Source: Aquarana catesbeiana (lineage: Eukaryota; Chordata; Amphibia; Anura; Ranidae). From it: a stretch of DNA of 64,000 nucleotides. The DNA lies in the NCBI RefSeq assembly GCF_042186555.1, contig NC_133332.1:207541609-207605608 (forward strand), given 5' to 3'. Shown one piece after another: positions 21,961-34,199 of the stretch. How positions within the stretch are numbered: position 1 is the first letter of the stretch; each line of letters starts with the position of its first letter. The position numbers and the translations under genes were made by a program. The notes beneath the pieces were generated by a model. That model worked only from the letters and a program-made list of their open reading frames with translations, was not told the DNA's origin and did not search any database.

Positions 21961-22720
21961 CCTCCCCACAAGTGTATTACTGACAGAATCATCAGGAAAA
22001 AATAAAACGAATGTAGCTACCACATTTAAGGACCGGTAAGCTGCAATATATTACATTTTTTTGTTTTTGATATCGATATACTTTGAGCCAATTTCCAGAA
22101 AGTAGATCATGTATTTGGATATATATTTGTTCACAATGTTATCTATTCACAGGGGTACCTGGACTTGTGGAAGTAAGCGATGACATTACCTGATGAGATA
22201 CAATACACAAACAATACACAACACATAAAGAAGAACTTTTTAATAAAATTCTGGAAGACTTAAAGATTCTCAGAAACACACTGTTCCTATTATAAATGCA
22301 TTAGCCATTTCATTTATGCAAAGAGTCTTAAATTAAATTGCTCCAGACACAAGTTAAATCTAATATTCACACAGCGTCTGTTATTAGCTTTAGTTGAAAA
22401 GAGAGAATTGTCCTTCATTTAATTCGTTCAAACCTGATGAAAACAAAAAAGTGAAACAGCCTATTGATTGCATGATAAATAAATTGTGTGGATGGGGTTG
22501 AAAATTAGCCAGCAGAGTGTGAGACATTGTATTGAGTTTTAGGGGAGTAGAGTTGGGAGGCCCAGTGAGCCTCACCCAGAGGGACCTTGACAAGGCCTTT
22601 CCATTTGCATTTTGCTTTCTTTACATCTTTCATCGAAAAGTCTCAGTCAGAGGCCTACTGACCCCTACTGGCTATAAAACATAAAAACTTGCTCAACTAT
22701 TCCCACAGTTCCTATATCTT

Positions 22721-22726
<6 letters not shown>
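21961..22726. other. Unassigned sequence
   Basis: No gene or repeat terminus recognised. Composition is AT-rich and ordinary. Confidence 0.4.

Positions 22727-22797
<71 letters not shown>
22727..22797. repeat. (TG)n(TA)n microsatellite
   Basis: GTGTGTGTG passes into uninterrupted TA repeats to about 22795. The open frame of alternating Ile-Tyr across it is an artefact. Confidence 0.95.
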
Positions 22798-22801
<4 letters not shown>

Positions 22802-22804
22802 TTT

Positions 22805-23225
22805 TCAGTGTTGTAAAGAGAACATTGACATCAGACTGTGTGTCAGAGGAGCTTGCAGTCTAATGTCTCACCAAAGTCACACACCATTACTATTATACAT
22901 TTATATTTCACAGTGTTGTACAGAGAACACAGAGCCATTCAAATCAGTGTATCAAAGGAGCTTACACTCTAATGTTCCATTATAGTCACACACTATTATT
23001 ATTATTAAACATTTGTATAACTCGGATATATTCTGCAGTGTTGTACAGAGCACATTAAGCTATTCACATCAGACTGCACCAGAGGAGCTTACACTCTAAT
23101 GTTCAAACACAGTCACACACCATTACTACAGTATTCTACCTGGATATATTTCATGGTGTTGTACAGTGTGAGCTTACACTCTAATGTCTCCCCTATAATC
23201 ACACACAATTAATATTATTATGGAT
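22805..23225. repeat. About four tandem copies of a 110-120-bp unit
   Basis: Each unit reads CAGTGTTGTACAGAG.ACA, then a CATCAGACTG.GTCAGAGGAGCTTACACTCTAATGT-like centre, then TCACACACCATTA and a (TTA)n stretch. Units start near 22807, 22911, 23036 and 23156, the last shortened. The units are diverged, so the array is old. Family not identified. Confidence 0.7.
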
Positions 23226-23265
23226 TTATAAAGCTTTGACATATTCTGCATCATATTGGTCTAGG

Positions 23266-23345
23266 GCAGGGGTGTCAAACTCAATTTAATTGCGAGCCGC
23301 ATCAGCATTATTGTTGCCCTCGAAGTGCAGGTTGTATCTGTAGGA
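23266..23345 (+). repeat. hAT (Charlie-like) terminal fragment
   Basis: CAGGGGTGTCAAACTCAATT (23270-23289) followed by GCGAGCCGCAT matches the familiar CAGGGGTGTCAAACTC terminus of vertebrate hAT-Charlie elements. No opposite end was found. Confidence 0.55.
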
Positions 23346-24189
23346 CTATATTAATTTATCCAGGTTTTTTTCTCTCAGAGAATGAGTGCAGGAGCCCAAA
23401 CACCCCACCTGCCGAAAGGCTTTGAATGGTGGGTGTGGCCAAATTGTACTGAGAAGAATTTTTTAAAGGGGCAATAAATACCAGGAGTACGTTATGTGTG
23501 GAGTTCAAGGATGTGCTATATACAGAGTGCAGTTTCAGGGGTGCCCTATCCACAGAATGCAGCGTTAAGGGGTGCGCTGTGTACTTATTAGGTTTTTATC
23601 AAAAACATGTAGCAGAATAAATTTTGGCCAAAATGTATGAAGAAATTTGATTTTTTTTTCAAAAAATATAGTTTTTTTCAAAATTTCTGTCTTTTTTCAT
23701 TTATATCGCAAAAATGAACAACCCAGTAGTGATCACTAGGGATGAGCTCGATGTTCGAGTTGAACGTAAGTCTGACTCGAACATCTGGTGTTCACCCGTT
23801 CACCCAAGAGCGAACATTTTGGGGCGTTTGCGGCAAATTTGAGCGCTGCGGAATGCCCCATAATGTACTGCAAGATTGCTGAATGATGATTTGCCAAAGC
23901 ATGCACCTGACTTGCATGCTTTGGCCAATCACAGTGCGCTCTGCTGAGAGAGCCATAATTGGCCAAAGGCAGGGTCCCTTTGGCCAATCATGGCTCAGGG
24001 GGACAAAGTCCACGCCCCACACTATATAAGGCTTACATAGCGGCCATGTGTAGTGTTGGTGGCTTGGACAGAAAGATAGCTTGAGTTGGATTAAGCAGGC
24101 AGGTTATTTAGTTAGTGGCAGTGTATTTGATTTGATTTATATATATATATACAGTCAGTCTAATATATATATATATACTCTGAATTTAG

Positions 24190-24600
24190 TGTAGCCTATA
24201 TATACAGTGCATTCGGTGGTGTATACAGTATATAATACAAGGTGTACAGTTTCCAATAAACTTCTGGTGGTGTACACAGTATATAATACAGTGCAGCCAT
24301 TGTACAGTTTCTAATACAGTGCAGGCGGTGTACACAGTATCTAATACAGTGTATACAGTTTCTAATACACTTATGGTGGTGTACACAGTATATAATACAG
24401 TGCAGTGGTTGTACAGTTTCTAATACAGTGCAGGCGGTGTACACAGTGTCTAATACAGTGTGTACAGTTTCTAATACACTTCAGGTGGTGTACACAGTAT
24501 ATAATACAGTGCAGCCGTTGTACAGTTTATAATACAGTGCAGTCAGTGTACACAGTATCTAATACAGTGTGTACAGTTTCCAATACACTGCAGGCGGTGT
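24190..24600 (+). repeat. GTACACAGTATATAATACAGTGCAG tandem repeats in hAT leader
   Basis: Units of about 60-65 bp contain GTGTACACAGTATATAATAC, a GTACAGTTTCTAATAC half and a CAGGCG or GGTGGT link. About six units run here and one more lies at 25160-25225, so the solo LTR and its AT-rich flanks split the array. Confidence 0.8.
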
Positions 24601-24616
24601 ATTAATATATATATAT

Positions 24617-25034
24617 TGTAGGGGATCAGAGGGGTGAACAGCTGGCTCACAGACAGTCCAGTAAAATAAAGTGGCTTTATTCAGCAAAAATGGCAAAATA
24701 AACATAAGACAAGACAGACTTGTCTTGTCACACGGTTGTGCAGACAGGTACAGTTCAGCAGCACATTTACAGGTAATAATTCATGACTCCGATCAGAGCT
24801 ACAGTCTTTATGTGGTTAAGCTCACCCAGCAGGTACACCATCCAGCAATGGACATTTTCACACAGATCCAGCAATGGACCTTTTCACACAGCGTGCTGCT
24901 GTGTCTCTCTCTCCTACTCAGACAGCTCCTCTCTGACACTTTCAGCACACCTGACAATAAGCAGGTCTGAAGGGGAAATACCTGCCCTCCTCGATTAACC
25001 CCTTCTTAACCCTGCCCCAGGCTGACCCTCTACA
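24617..25034 (-). mobile_element. Solo LTR inside the hAT leader
   Basis: On the minus strand it begins TGTAGAGGGTCAG and ends CTGATCCCCTACA, so it has TG...CA ends in an inverted repeat of about 13 bases. A polyadenylation signal (AATAAA in GCTGAATAAAGCC, minus strand) lies about 65 bases from the end. It is flanked by ATATAT on both sides, although the AT-rich surroundings make the duplication length ambiguous. No internal retroviral sequence adjoins it. Confidence 0.7.
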
Positions 25035-25040
25035 ATATAT

Positions 25041-25091
<51 letters not shown>

Positions 25092-25098
25092 CAGTCTA

Positions 25099-25133
<35 letters not shown>
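25035..25133. repeat. (AT)n microsatellite
   Basis: Two TA-repeat tracts (about 25044-25088 and 25107-25131) separated by TACAGTCTAGTGTGTA. They lie between the solo LTR and the last leader repeat. Confidence 0.9.
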
Positions 25134-25134
<1 letters not shown>

Positions 25135-25249
25135 TCTGCATTCAGTGTAGCCTATATATACAGTGCATTCAGTGGTGTACTGTTTTCAATACACTTCAGG
25201 CGGTGTACACAGTATATAATACAGTGTAGTGCTGTGTTACAAAATAATC

Positions 25250-27680
25250 ATGTCCGGAAGGCCACCAAGGAGAGGCAGACGCTCACAGGCCATTAAAAGA
25301 GGGCAAGCAGCCTCTGTGTCTACAGTCAACAGTGGTGGTCGTGGACATGGTGCATCCTCTGCAGGTGGCCGTGAGGAACACTTGTCCTTTTTTTCTTCTG
25401 CTGGCCGTGTTATTGAGCCACAACATGCAGAAGAGTTGGTGGAGTGGATAATGAAGCAGCCCTCATCCTCCTCATCCTCTGTCACCTAGGCTCAGAGTAG
25501 TTTGCCTTCCAACGCAGCTGCCAAAGTGGCCTATTCCACCAGCTCCTTGTCCACAGTCACTCTTTCCATAGCCCCACCATTATGCATGGAGGAGCCCCCA
25601 GGATTATTCGACCATAGTGTCGGTTACATGCTGTTGGAGGATGCGCAGCAATTTAAAGGCTCTGATGTTGGTTCTCAGGTTGAGGAAGGGAGTTACGTGA
25701 GCCTAGAGTGAGGGGGTGCCATAGAAGGACAAGAAACTGGCAGTCATGTTCCCCCAGCTGGAGTATACTGCCAAGTTTTCTCCAGTGACGAGGAGGGAGG
25801 GGATGATGAGTTCACTGACTGTACTTGGGTGCCTAAGAGAAGAGAGTAGGAAAGTGAGGAGGAAGAGGCACAACTTCAACGAGCCAGGATGTCCTCCAGG
25901 GGGCAGCTTAAGGGCAGCCACCCTATTGCATCACACCGCAGAGCTCCGCAGGTGCAGGGCGCTGCTGACTCCCCACTAACTTTTAAAAGTTCCTTAGTGT
26001 GGGCCTTTTTCGACACGTGTGCAGCAGATCGCACCATTGCTGTTTGCATACTATGTCTGAAGCGGATCAAGCGTGGCCAGAACAGTAGCCGCTTGGGCAC
26101 CACATGCTTGACCAGACATATGACAACCTGCCATGCAGTCAGTTGGCCACAGCACTTGAAAGACCCATATCATAGAAAAAGGCGGACTTTTCCTTGCTCA
26201 GAGGCCACACTGGTGCAAAGATTCTGTCAGCTCTACAGGGGAAGGCTCAGAGGCAGGCTACGCCGGCTTCAGCCAGGAATGGTGGTATGTGACAATGGCA
26301 ACAACCTTCTCTCCGCCCTCTAACATGGGACACTTAACCCATGTTCGATGTTTGGCACACATCCTGAATTTGGTGGTGTAGCGTTTCTTGACCAGGTACC
26401 CAGGCTTACAAGATCTCCTGAGGCAGGCCAGAAAAGTCTGTGGTCATTTCCGCCGGTCATACAATGCCAGTGCTCAGCTGGCTGACATTCAAAGGGAATG
26501 GAACCTGCTCACCAACTGCCTCATTTGTGACATGCCCACCAGGTGGAACTCAACTTTGGTAATGCTGTAGTGGCTGCACACACAGCAGAGGGCCATCAAT
26601 GAGTACCTGTGCGAGTATGGCACCAGGACAGGGTCAGGGGAGCTTGGCTTCTTTTCGCCACATCAGTGGCTACTGATTAAGGATGCGTGCACTGCCCTGT
26701 CACTATTTGAGGAGGCCACAAGGATGGTGAGCAGCGACAATGTATGCATCTGTGACACTGTCCCTCTAGACTTCCTGCTGGAGCTCATGCTTCGTGGAAT
26801 CATGGACAGGGCACTTGAGGCAGAATAGCGGGAGGAAGAGGAGGACTTCCTTTCCTCTCAAGGCCCCCTTTATCCAAATAGCATTCCTGCGGGGCCGCCA
26901 AACACACAGAAAGAAGAGGAGGAGGAGGAGGATTGTGTCAGCATGGATGTAGAACATTACACGCAGCAGTCTTCAAGGTATGGTTTTCAGTCCCCAGAAA
27001 CCCAAGGAGTTGTACATGGCTGGGAGGACTCAGAATCAAATGCCTCTGCAAACTTATGCTGCATGGCCTCCCTAATTCTGCAAAGCCTGTGAAAGGAGAG
27101 GGATCATTACTGGCTGGCAACCCTTCTTGATCCACGTTACAAGGGTAAAGTTGAAAGTTGCAGAACTCATCCTGCCATTGCAGAGGGAGCAGAGGATGAA
27201 ACATCTTCAGGAGGCCTTGAAGAAAAGTTTGTGTAACACATTTCCAGACCCTTGGAGTTTACCATTTCCTGGTGCTGGACAATGTGTTTCTGAGGCTTCG
27301 TTCGGTCAGAGGAAGAGCGGTGGAGATTGTGGCCGGCTGACCGATGTCTTTAAACAATTTTTCAGTCCTCAGCGTCAAGTTCTGTTCATGCAACCATCGC
27401 CAGCGCCTGCATTATATGGTGCAGGAATATCTAGGGGCAAGAGCAGACTTGGAGACCTTTCCAACAGAGCATCCACTGGGTTACTTGGTCTTGAGGATGG
27501 ACCACTGGCCAGAACTTGCTCAATCTTCAATTGAGCTACTGGCTTGTCCTGCTGGAGGGTTTGTAATGGATCAAAGAGTGCGCCTGTCCACAGACTCCGT
27601 TGATAGGCTCACATTTATAGAAATGAATCAGTCCTGGATCAGCAGCTATCATGCACCTGATGCTGATGGAACTGATTGAT
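25250..27680 (+). pseudogene. hAT transposase (BED zinc finger, RNase H-like core, C-terminal dimerisation region), disabled
   Basis: The protein would cut and join hAT ends. I choose ATG 25250, where a basic, AT-hook-like N-terminus (MSGRPPRRGRR) begins. A BED-type zinc finger is encoded around 26003-26135 (VWAFFDT...C.LC......HMTTCH). The core follows in shifted frames: VVCDNGNN near 26287-26310, CLAHILNLVV near 26350-26380, DMPTRWNSTL near 26530-26560, and LATLLDPRYKGKVE near 27115-27155. The end (27344-27679) matches the hAT dimerisation region, with DHWPELAQSSIELLACPAG and RLSTDSVDRLTFIEMNQSWI. Several stops (for example at 25487, 26568, 26826) and frameshifts disable it. The L1-like element lies just downstream of the stop, in the 3' noncoding tail. 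Confidence 0.85.
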
Positions 27681-27769
27681 TGAATTTGCTATTGATCTGG
27701 GATCCCTTGAAGACTGCCTATGCTGCCTATCCTATTCATCCTGAATCTTGATGATGCTAGCTTCCAACA

Positions 27770-27786
27770 ATATTTTTGGTTTAGGG
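27770..27786. repeat. Target-site duplication of the plus-strand L1-like element, left copy
   Basis: ATATTTTTGGTTTAGGG here recurs at 33549-33565 after the poly-A tail. The 17-bp exact match defines the insertion and shows that the hAT 3' tail is continuous across it. Confidence 0.9.
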
Positions 27787-27925
27787 GGCGTGGCTTGCGC
27801 GCAACTGTAATGGCCGCTTAAGCCGTTAGCTCTGTCAGAGACCAGGGAACGATCGACACAACCGGAGGGATACAGAACCACCGGAGCCCATACGGTGCTC
27901 CTACCACAAGTCGGAACCTGTCCTC

Positions 27926-28897
27926 ATGCTGTCCCGCAAACGAAAAGACACAAGACAGCCTAGAAAACTCACAGACTTCTTCACAATGCCGGCCTCAGAA
28001 GGGGAGACGTGGCAAGATGGCGGCGGCAGCGGCGAAACTGCACAGGCCTCATCGTCATACACTGACCTGCCTGACGAATCTAATGGAGACTGGGATGACG
28101 GAGTGAGACAGCTATCATCCAGGAACCCTCCATCACACAGCCCGCTCTCCAACAGCCCTGCCAAAGCTCGGATGAGGCTGGATCCGATCGCACAGGCTCC
28201 AGGCGCAGTGAGTAACTTTCCCCACACAGACGCTGCAGGCCTCACTACACAGTCATCCATTGCAAGCTTTCCAACCTCCGGCCAGCCGGTACTAGACACA
28301 GTAATGAAAGATATGCTACTTTCTCTACAATCATCCCTGATGGTCAATTTCTCCACACTGATACATCAATTTACAACTGAGATGCAAGGCATGGGGGAGA
28401 GGGTTCAGCATATCGAACACAAGATGGATGAATGCTCTCTGACAGTGAATGACCTCATACCGAAACCCAAACACCTTGAGGCATCCGTACCTAGGGACAT
28501 TCTGATGAAGATTCACTTTTTCCCTACTAAAGAAAAGCTTCTAGCAAAAGCCAGATCTGCACCTGATCTCCCAGCACCGTATCAAGGCATTCACCTGTAT
28601 GCCGATCTCTCCCAGTACACCCTTACCATGAGAAGACAAATGAAAACCGTCACTAAAGCGCTTAACAATCATAAGATCCCTTACAAATGGCACCATCCGG
28701 CCACTGTGGTGATTACCAAAAATGGTACAACGCACAATGTGTTCAATCTCAAGGAAGGCCTCCGACTACTACACACATGGGGCATTATCCCAGACCTTCC
28801 AAGCAAGGAGCCACCACTCACTCCTAACCCATACAACTCAGGCCCACCGCCACTAGGCCGCCAAAAGCGAGAATTCCGAAAACATAATGAAAAATGA
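27926..28897 (+). CDS. L1-like ORF1 protein (RNA-binding), intact frame
   Basis: An uninterrupted 323-residue frame. The N-terminus (MLSRKRKDTRQPRKLTDFF) is basic, then comes a Ser/Pro-rich low-complexity stretch to about residue 110, then a heptad-like segment (FSTLIHQFTTEMQGMGERVQHIEHKMDEC, roughly 140-170). The C-terminal half corresponds to the L1 ORF1 C-terminal domain, with VPRDILMKIHFFPTKEKLLAKARS (about 188-212) and NHKIPYKWHHPATVVI. Expected role: binding the element's RNA and acting as a nucleic-acid chaperone. ATG 27926 is the first in the element and no better start is visible. The product may still be makeable, since no stop or frameshift was seen. Confidence 0.85.
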   Translation: MLSRKRKDTRQPRKLTDFFTMPASEGETWQDGGGSGETAQASSSYTDLPDESNGDWDDGVRQLSSRNPPSHSPLSNSPAKARMRLDPIAQAPGAVSNFPHTDAAGLTTQSSIASFPTSGQPVLDTVMKDMLLSLQSSLMVNFSTLIHQFTTEMQGMGERVQHIEHKMDECSLTVNDLIPKPKHLEASVPRDILMKIHFFPTKEKLLAKARSAPDLPAPYQGIHLYADLSQYTLTMRRQMKTVTKALNNHKIPYKWHHPATVVITKNGTTHNVFNLKEGLRLLHTWGIIPDLPSKEPPLTPNPYNSGPPPLGRQKREFRKHNEK

Positions 28898-29453
28898 TGT
28901 ATCCCCTGGCAACCACTACCAGAACACCTTACATCCCTGGTCTGACTTCACGCTAAGTCATTCTTGATTTGATAACCAGTTTGAACACTGCCTCCACTCC
29001 TGGTCAGTTACATATTTAACACACTGACCTTTCTCTTATTTTACCACCAATTGGTAAAATCTTTTTACCATTTCCTTTTACTTTAAAAATTTTTTTTTTT
29101 CTTTTTCCTTCTTGGTTGAGTAGCGGCTGCTTCACAATAGCTGCCTGTTCCACGCTGCTGCTTACAAGTCTCTCAGGCGGCCCATAACTCATGTTTACTG
29201 TTCTTTTTTGTTTTTGTTTTTGTTTTTTGTTTTTTTTCCTTTTATCTGCTTGATCTCTTAAGCAATAATTGTTTTATATGCTTTGTTGACCACAGACTAT
29301 ACTCTTAAGGGGCGCAGGCTCATCCATTGATACCAGGTCTCCCAAGGAACTGCCATCGGTCATCCAACTCCGGAACCATCAACAGCGGACATCTTCCTAC
29401 TTAGAGATAAGTAAGCCTACATTATTGCACACTACTCCTACACTACCACTAAT
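28898..29453 (+). other. Spacer between ORF1 and ORF2 of the plus-strand L1-like element
   Basis: A T-rich noncoding stretch with runs of T at 29087-29100 and 29205-29240. No ORF of note. ORF2 translation would need reinitiation or an internal entry, as in other two-ORF LINEs. Confidence 0.6.
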
Positions 29454-32400
29454 ATGGATATCAACATATTATCCATAAACGCGAAAGGTCTGAACCATCC
29501 TGCAAAGCGAGCATCGCTATGGAAGACAGCATTAACCCACAATAGTGATGTCATATGCGTGCAAGAAACGCACTTTGCCCAAGACAAGATCCCCAACTGT
29601 CAACATAAAAGGTTTCCTCACATCTACCAAGCATGCTACTCCAAGAAGCAAAGGGGAGTTCTAATTGCTATTAGGGACACTGTCAGCTTTCAGCTACAGA
29701 ACAGCATTCTGGACCCAGAGGGAAGATTCGTCATCCTAATATGCACTATAGAAAACACAGTGTACACTATTGCATCTATTTATGCCCCTAACCAGAGACA
29801 AATGTCATTCCTCAAAACCACATTGAAAAAAATCCACAGTGTACAGCAAGGTCACTTACTGATCTGTGGAGACTTCAACTTAGTACCGGATAATGACATG
29901 GACTCCTCTTTGGGTCCCAAAAGATTTGCATCCCCTTTAAATTCTTTTATGACGAATAATGAATTGTATGATGTTTGGAGGTGCTGTCATGCGGCTGAGA
30001 GGGATTATACATTCCTTTCCCCGCGTCACAACACTTACTCCCATATAGACCTGTTTCTTGCAGATAAGTGGCTTCTACAAAATATCCATAATTCCTGCAT
30101 CCATACCATCACCTGGTCAGACCACGCTCCTATCAGCATCCAAATTACTAACAAAAACTCCAAACCACAATCCTACTTATGGAGAGTGAACAATTATCTA
30201 CTACAGAATCAATCCAATGCTACTTTTCTATCCCAAAAACTAGAAGAGTTCTTCACCACTAATGTGGGATCTGTGGCTGACCCGGCGATCTTGTGGAATG
30301 CTCATAAGTCCTTTATCAGAGGCTTTTTCATACAGCTGGGGTCCAACCTCAAAAAACAAAGAATGCAGAAAATACAGGAATTAACTACATCTCTTGCAAA
30401 TACAGACAAACAAAACAAATCACATCCATCACCAGCAATGCAAACCCAGATCTTTAAACTAAGACACGAACTTAGAACATTACTACTTGATAGCTTCGAA
30501 AAAACACAACGTAAACTTAAAGCTAGATCCTATGTTACCAATAATAAAGCGGGGAAGGCTATGGCAAACAAAATCAAAGGTCACCGCATAAAATCCAGAA
30601 TAACACATCTTTTCCATCCAAAATCCCATGACAAACTTCTAAATCCTCAAGAGATAGCAGACGCCTTCAGCACCTATTACGGAGAACTTTACAACCTCCA
30701 AACAGATTGCAACACTCCCCAACCTGACCAAATAGAGATTAATGCATTCCTAGACCATATTAAACTTCCAACGTTAACGTCTGACCACCTCGCCACACTA
30801 AACCTACCTTTTTCAGTAGAAGAAATCCAAAAAACTATACAACAACTCCCACACTCCAAATCCCCAGGCCCAGACGGCTTCACTGGAGAATATTTTAAGT
30901 CCTTCCATTCACTCTTGGCCCCTCATCTATGTTAACTTTACAATCACGCAACATTATCCTCACACTTTCCAGCAGAAATGTTATCAGCCTTAGTTATTAC
31001 CTTACCAAAGCCGGGGAAAGAACCCACCTCTCCCCAAAACTTTCGACCCATATCCTTATTGAATCTTGACCTTAAAATATATGCCAAAATGATAGCCAAC
31101 AGACTCATGGACATTATGCCATCACTAATACACAACGATCAAACAGGTTTCACTAAGGGTAGGCAAACTTCGGACGCAACTAGAAGACTGATCAATATTA
31201 TCCACCACACAAACTCATCCGGAACGCCTTCTCTGCTCCTGTCTTTGGATGCAGAGAAGGCGTTCGATAGAGTCAATTGGAGTTATCTATCCCTTACACT
31301 ACAGAAATTTGGTTTTCAGGGCCGAATCCTACAGGCCATACTTGCCCTATACACTAACCCAACAGCACGAGTATACACATCCAACCTCTTATCTACCCCA
31401 TTCAATATTACAAATGGAACAAGACAGGGTTGCCCGCTTTCTCCACTAATCTTCAATCTAATAATGGAACCTTTAGCTGAACATATAAGATCTAATCCCA
31501 AAATAACAGGCGTCAAAATAGGATCTATAACGCACAAAATTAGCCTATTTGCGGACGATGTGATTTTGATCCTAACACATCCTACATCATCCTTCCCAGC
31601 AGTCCAACAAACCCTAAACTGGTTTAGCAACGTCTCCTACTATAAGGTAAACACAACTAAATCTCAAATACTAGATCTTGGAGTTGATGCTGTGAATAAA
31701 ATCCTCCTACAAAATCAATTTCCCTATATATGGGCAGACTCCAGTATTACCTACTTGGGCATCCAGCTCACAAAATCCACTAACCTCCTTTTTCAACATA
31801 ACTACATTCCCCTAAGGTCCAAAATCCAAACCGACCTTCAAAAAACAGCCAAATTTGAACTTTCTTGGTGGGGAAGACTTGCAGCCTTCAAAATGATACA
31901 ACTTCCACAAATTCTGTATCTCTTCAGATCTCTCCCCATACCAATCCCAAACAGCTACTGTAGATCCCTACAATCCTTACTTTCAAAATTTGTTTGGAAT
32001 GGGAAGAGATCCAGGTGCTCTCATGCCAAACTCATCAAACATAGAATGTCCGGGGGGGTAGGTTATATAGATTTTCAGGACTACTACTCTGCTTCTATAC
32101 TGACACAACTTAAAGAATGGTTCTTGACACCTCCAACCACACTATGGGGATCCATTGAGAGAGAATACAGTCCTCATCACCCCTTAAACATATGGCTTTA
32201 CAGCACTCACCTGGGAGCAAAAATACCATCCCACTTCTCCCCTACAATGATTGCCTCAATCAAAACCTGGCTGAAACTAATACGGAGCACTCAACAACAT
32301 GAGCACAATACACCTCTGAAAATTCCTTTACTAACTCTCCACCACCTCATAGCCCAGCTCTCCATCGCAACCTGGACTAGAAAAGGTATCACACACCTAC

Positions 32401-33233
32401 ACAACTTATATGAATCAAATGCACTTAAATCATTCCAAGACATTCAAAAAGAATATCACATACCTCAACAAGACCTGTACAAATATATGCAAATTAAGCA
32501 CTGCCTTAGGAATCTAACAAACATCCATCACACTATACCGACTCTAGCATGGAATTTTTTAACGTCAAGTACGCCAATGAAAAAAGGTATCACCCTTTTT
32601 TACAATTTGTTCCAACAGAAAACCTCATTCTCCAAATCTATCTCCCACCTGCAGTGGGAAATTGATTTACAACAAGACTTCTCCCTTCTACAGTGGCAGA
32701 GGGCGTGTAAGATAACTCAGAGAGCCACTAGATGTTCCACACTGTGGGAACTCACTGTTAAGATAACATTGCGATGGTACATCACTCCTGCTAAACTCTC
32801 CAAATTCTATCCGACTCATAGCGATAGGTGTTGGAGACACTGCGGACTACCTGGTAATCTTCTTCACGTTCTATGGCAATGCCCTAACATTCTTCAATAT
32901 TGGTTGGAGATTTTCAATATCATATCTGACATTGCCAAAACAAAAATTTCACCTAACCCAGCACTCGCTCTACTTTCCATTGGCATTGAGGCCTACCCTC
33001 CTAAACTTCACAACACCATTATAAACATACTTCTAGCGGCAAGATTAACACTAACCAGACACTGGAAAAACCACATACCCCCAAAAGTCTCTGAGGTAAT
33101 AGATCTCATTAATTTACACTGCTCACACGAACAGATCATGATGACCAGCTCTGGACACGTCCAATCCTACACCACTCAATGGTCTCCTTGGTCCTCCTGG
33201 TATCTCAACACTGGTTTACTCCCTCTCCAATGA
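29454..33233 (+). pseudogene. L1-like ORF2 (APE endonuclease, RT, Cys-rich C-terminus) with a single internal stop
   Basis: One frame of about 1259 codons, broken only by TAA at 30933-30935. The endonuclease (residues 1-230) shows INAKGLNHPAKR, CVQETHFA, CGDFNLVPD and WSDHAPI. The RT has SKSPGPDGFTGEYFKS just before the stop. After it come LPKPGKEP, NFRPISLLNLDLKIYAKMIA, LLLSLDAEKAFDRVNW, GTRQGCPLSPL and the catalytic SLFADDVIL. The C-terminus carries a Cys-His knuckle (CWRHCG...LHVLWQCP). All catalytic motifs are present, so a single sense change at 30933 would be the only obvious coding difference from an intact family member. Both halves are in the same frame, which argues for a recent nonsense mutation (or an assembly error), not decay. 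Confidence 0.92.
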
Positions 33234-33565
33234 TAACTCCTACTGATACTCCTGGTAACAATGAATACGCTGAGTTCTCTTCCAATAAACTGGATCCCAA
33301 TGGGGATCTAGGGAGAGAAGACCCAGCCCACAGCATGGATTCCCTGATTACTGTTGGTAAACCTTGAATTTGCTTAACATTGTAAGCTCTTTCCTGCACC
33401 ACCCCTGGTATTGGGACCTGAATACTGGTCTCATAGTTATCTTTATGCTTGTACTCTAATCCTTTATGTAACTGTTTAAACGACTTATTGCTACTGTATG
33501 TTACTGCCTTTCAATGAAAATAAATAAAAATTATTGAAAGAAAAAAAAATATTTTTGGTTTAGGG

Positions 33566-34150
33566 CACCACCACCACCCAAGGCCTAATTTTTCTGCCCC
33601 TGTTTAACAGGGGCATGTAAATACAATTTTTGTTATAATATTTAACAGCAGGGCCCATTCCTGTGTCCAACAAGAGTAACTGTGAGGAGTTACAGTGTTG
33701 TGGCACCACCACCACCACCCAAGGTCCAATTTTTCTGCCCCTGTTTGACAGGGGCATGTAATTACAACATTTGATATAAAATTTAACAGCAGGGCCTGTT
33801 CCTGCGCCCAAAAAGAGTAACTGTGAGAGATTATAGTGTTGTGGCACCACCACCCAAGGCCAAATTTTTCTGCCCCTGTTTAACAGGGGCATGTAATTAC
33901 AATTTTTTATATGATATTTAACAGCAGGGCCCGTTCCTGCACCCAACAAGAGTAACTGTGATGGGTTACAGTGTTGTGGCACCACCACCACCACCCAAGG
34001 CCAAATTTTTCTGCCCCTGTTTAACAGGGGCATGTAATTACAATTTTTGAATAATATTTAACAGCAGGGCCCATTCCTGTGCCCAACAAAAGTAACTGTG
34101 AGGGGTTACAGTGTTCTGGCATCAACACCTAAGGCCCAATTTTTCTGCAG
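33566..34150 (+). repeat. Tandem 130-140-bp repeats in the hAT 3' tail
   Basis: About four and a half units, each with CACCACCACCCAAGGCC.AATTTTT, CTGCCCCTGTTTAACAGGGG, CATGTAATTACAATTTTT, TTTAACAGCAGGGCCC and AGAGTAACTGTGAGGGGTTACAGTGTTGTGG. CAAGG starts fall near 33579, 33719, 33854, 33997 and 34129. CCCCTGTTTAACAGGGG in each unit is a short hairpin. This is the hAT tail displaced from the transposase by the L1-like insertion. Confidence 0.8.
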
Positions 34151-34199
34151 AGTATATAGTGCAGTCCATATAGTATATATACTGCAGTTCAGAGTATAT

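Larger units (their letters stand above)
27787..33548 (+). mobile_element. L1/Tx1-like non-LTR retrotransposon, full-length and nearly intact
   Basis: Starting with GGCGTGGCTTGCGCGC after a short G-run, it has a 5' UTR of only about 140 bp, ORF1 (27926-28897), a 556-bp spacer, ORF2 (29454-33233) with one in-frame stop, a 3' UTR and a short A-tail (33541-33549), all within an exact 17-bp target duplication. It is the best-preserved element in the window. Its sense strand is A/C-rich, unlike its GC-rich minus-strand relative at 10975-17205, so the two are different families. Confidence 0.93.

Noticed and set aside
22728..22985. Open frame of Ile-Tyr repeats
   Set aside because: It is translation of a (TA)n microsatellite; no protein evidence.
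24190..24600. Regular short repeats that might suggest a CRISPR array
   Set aside because: The units are contiguous and degenerate with no unique spacers of constant length, and the setting is eukaryotic; they are hAT leader tandem repeats.
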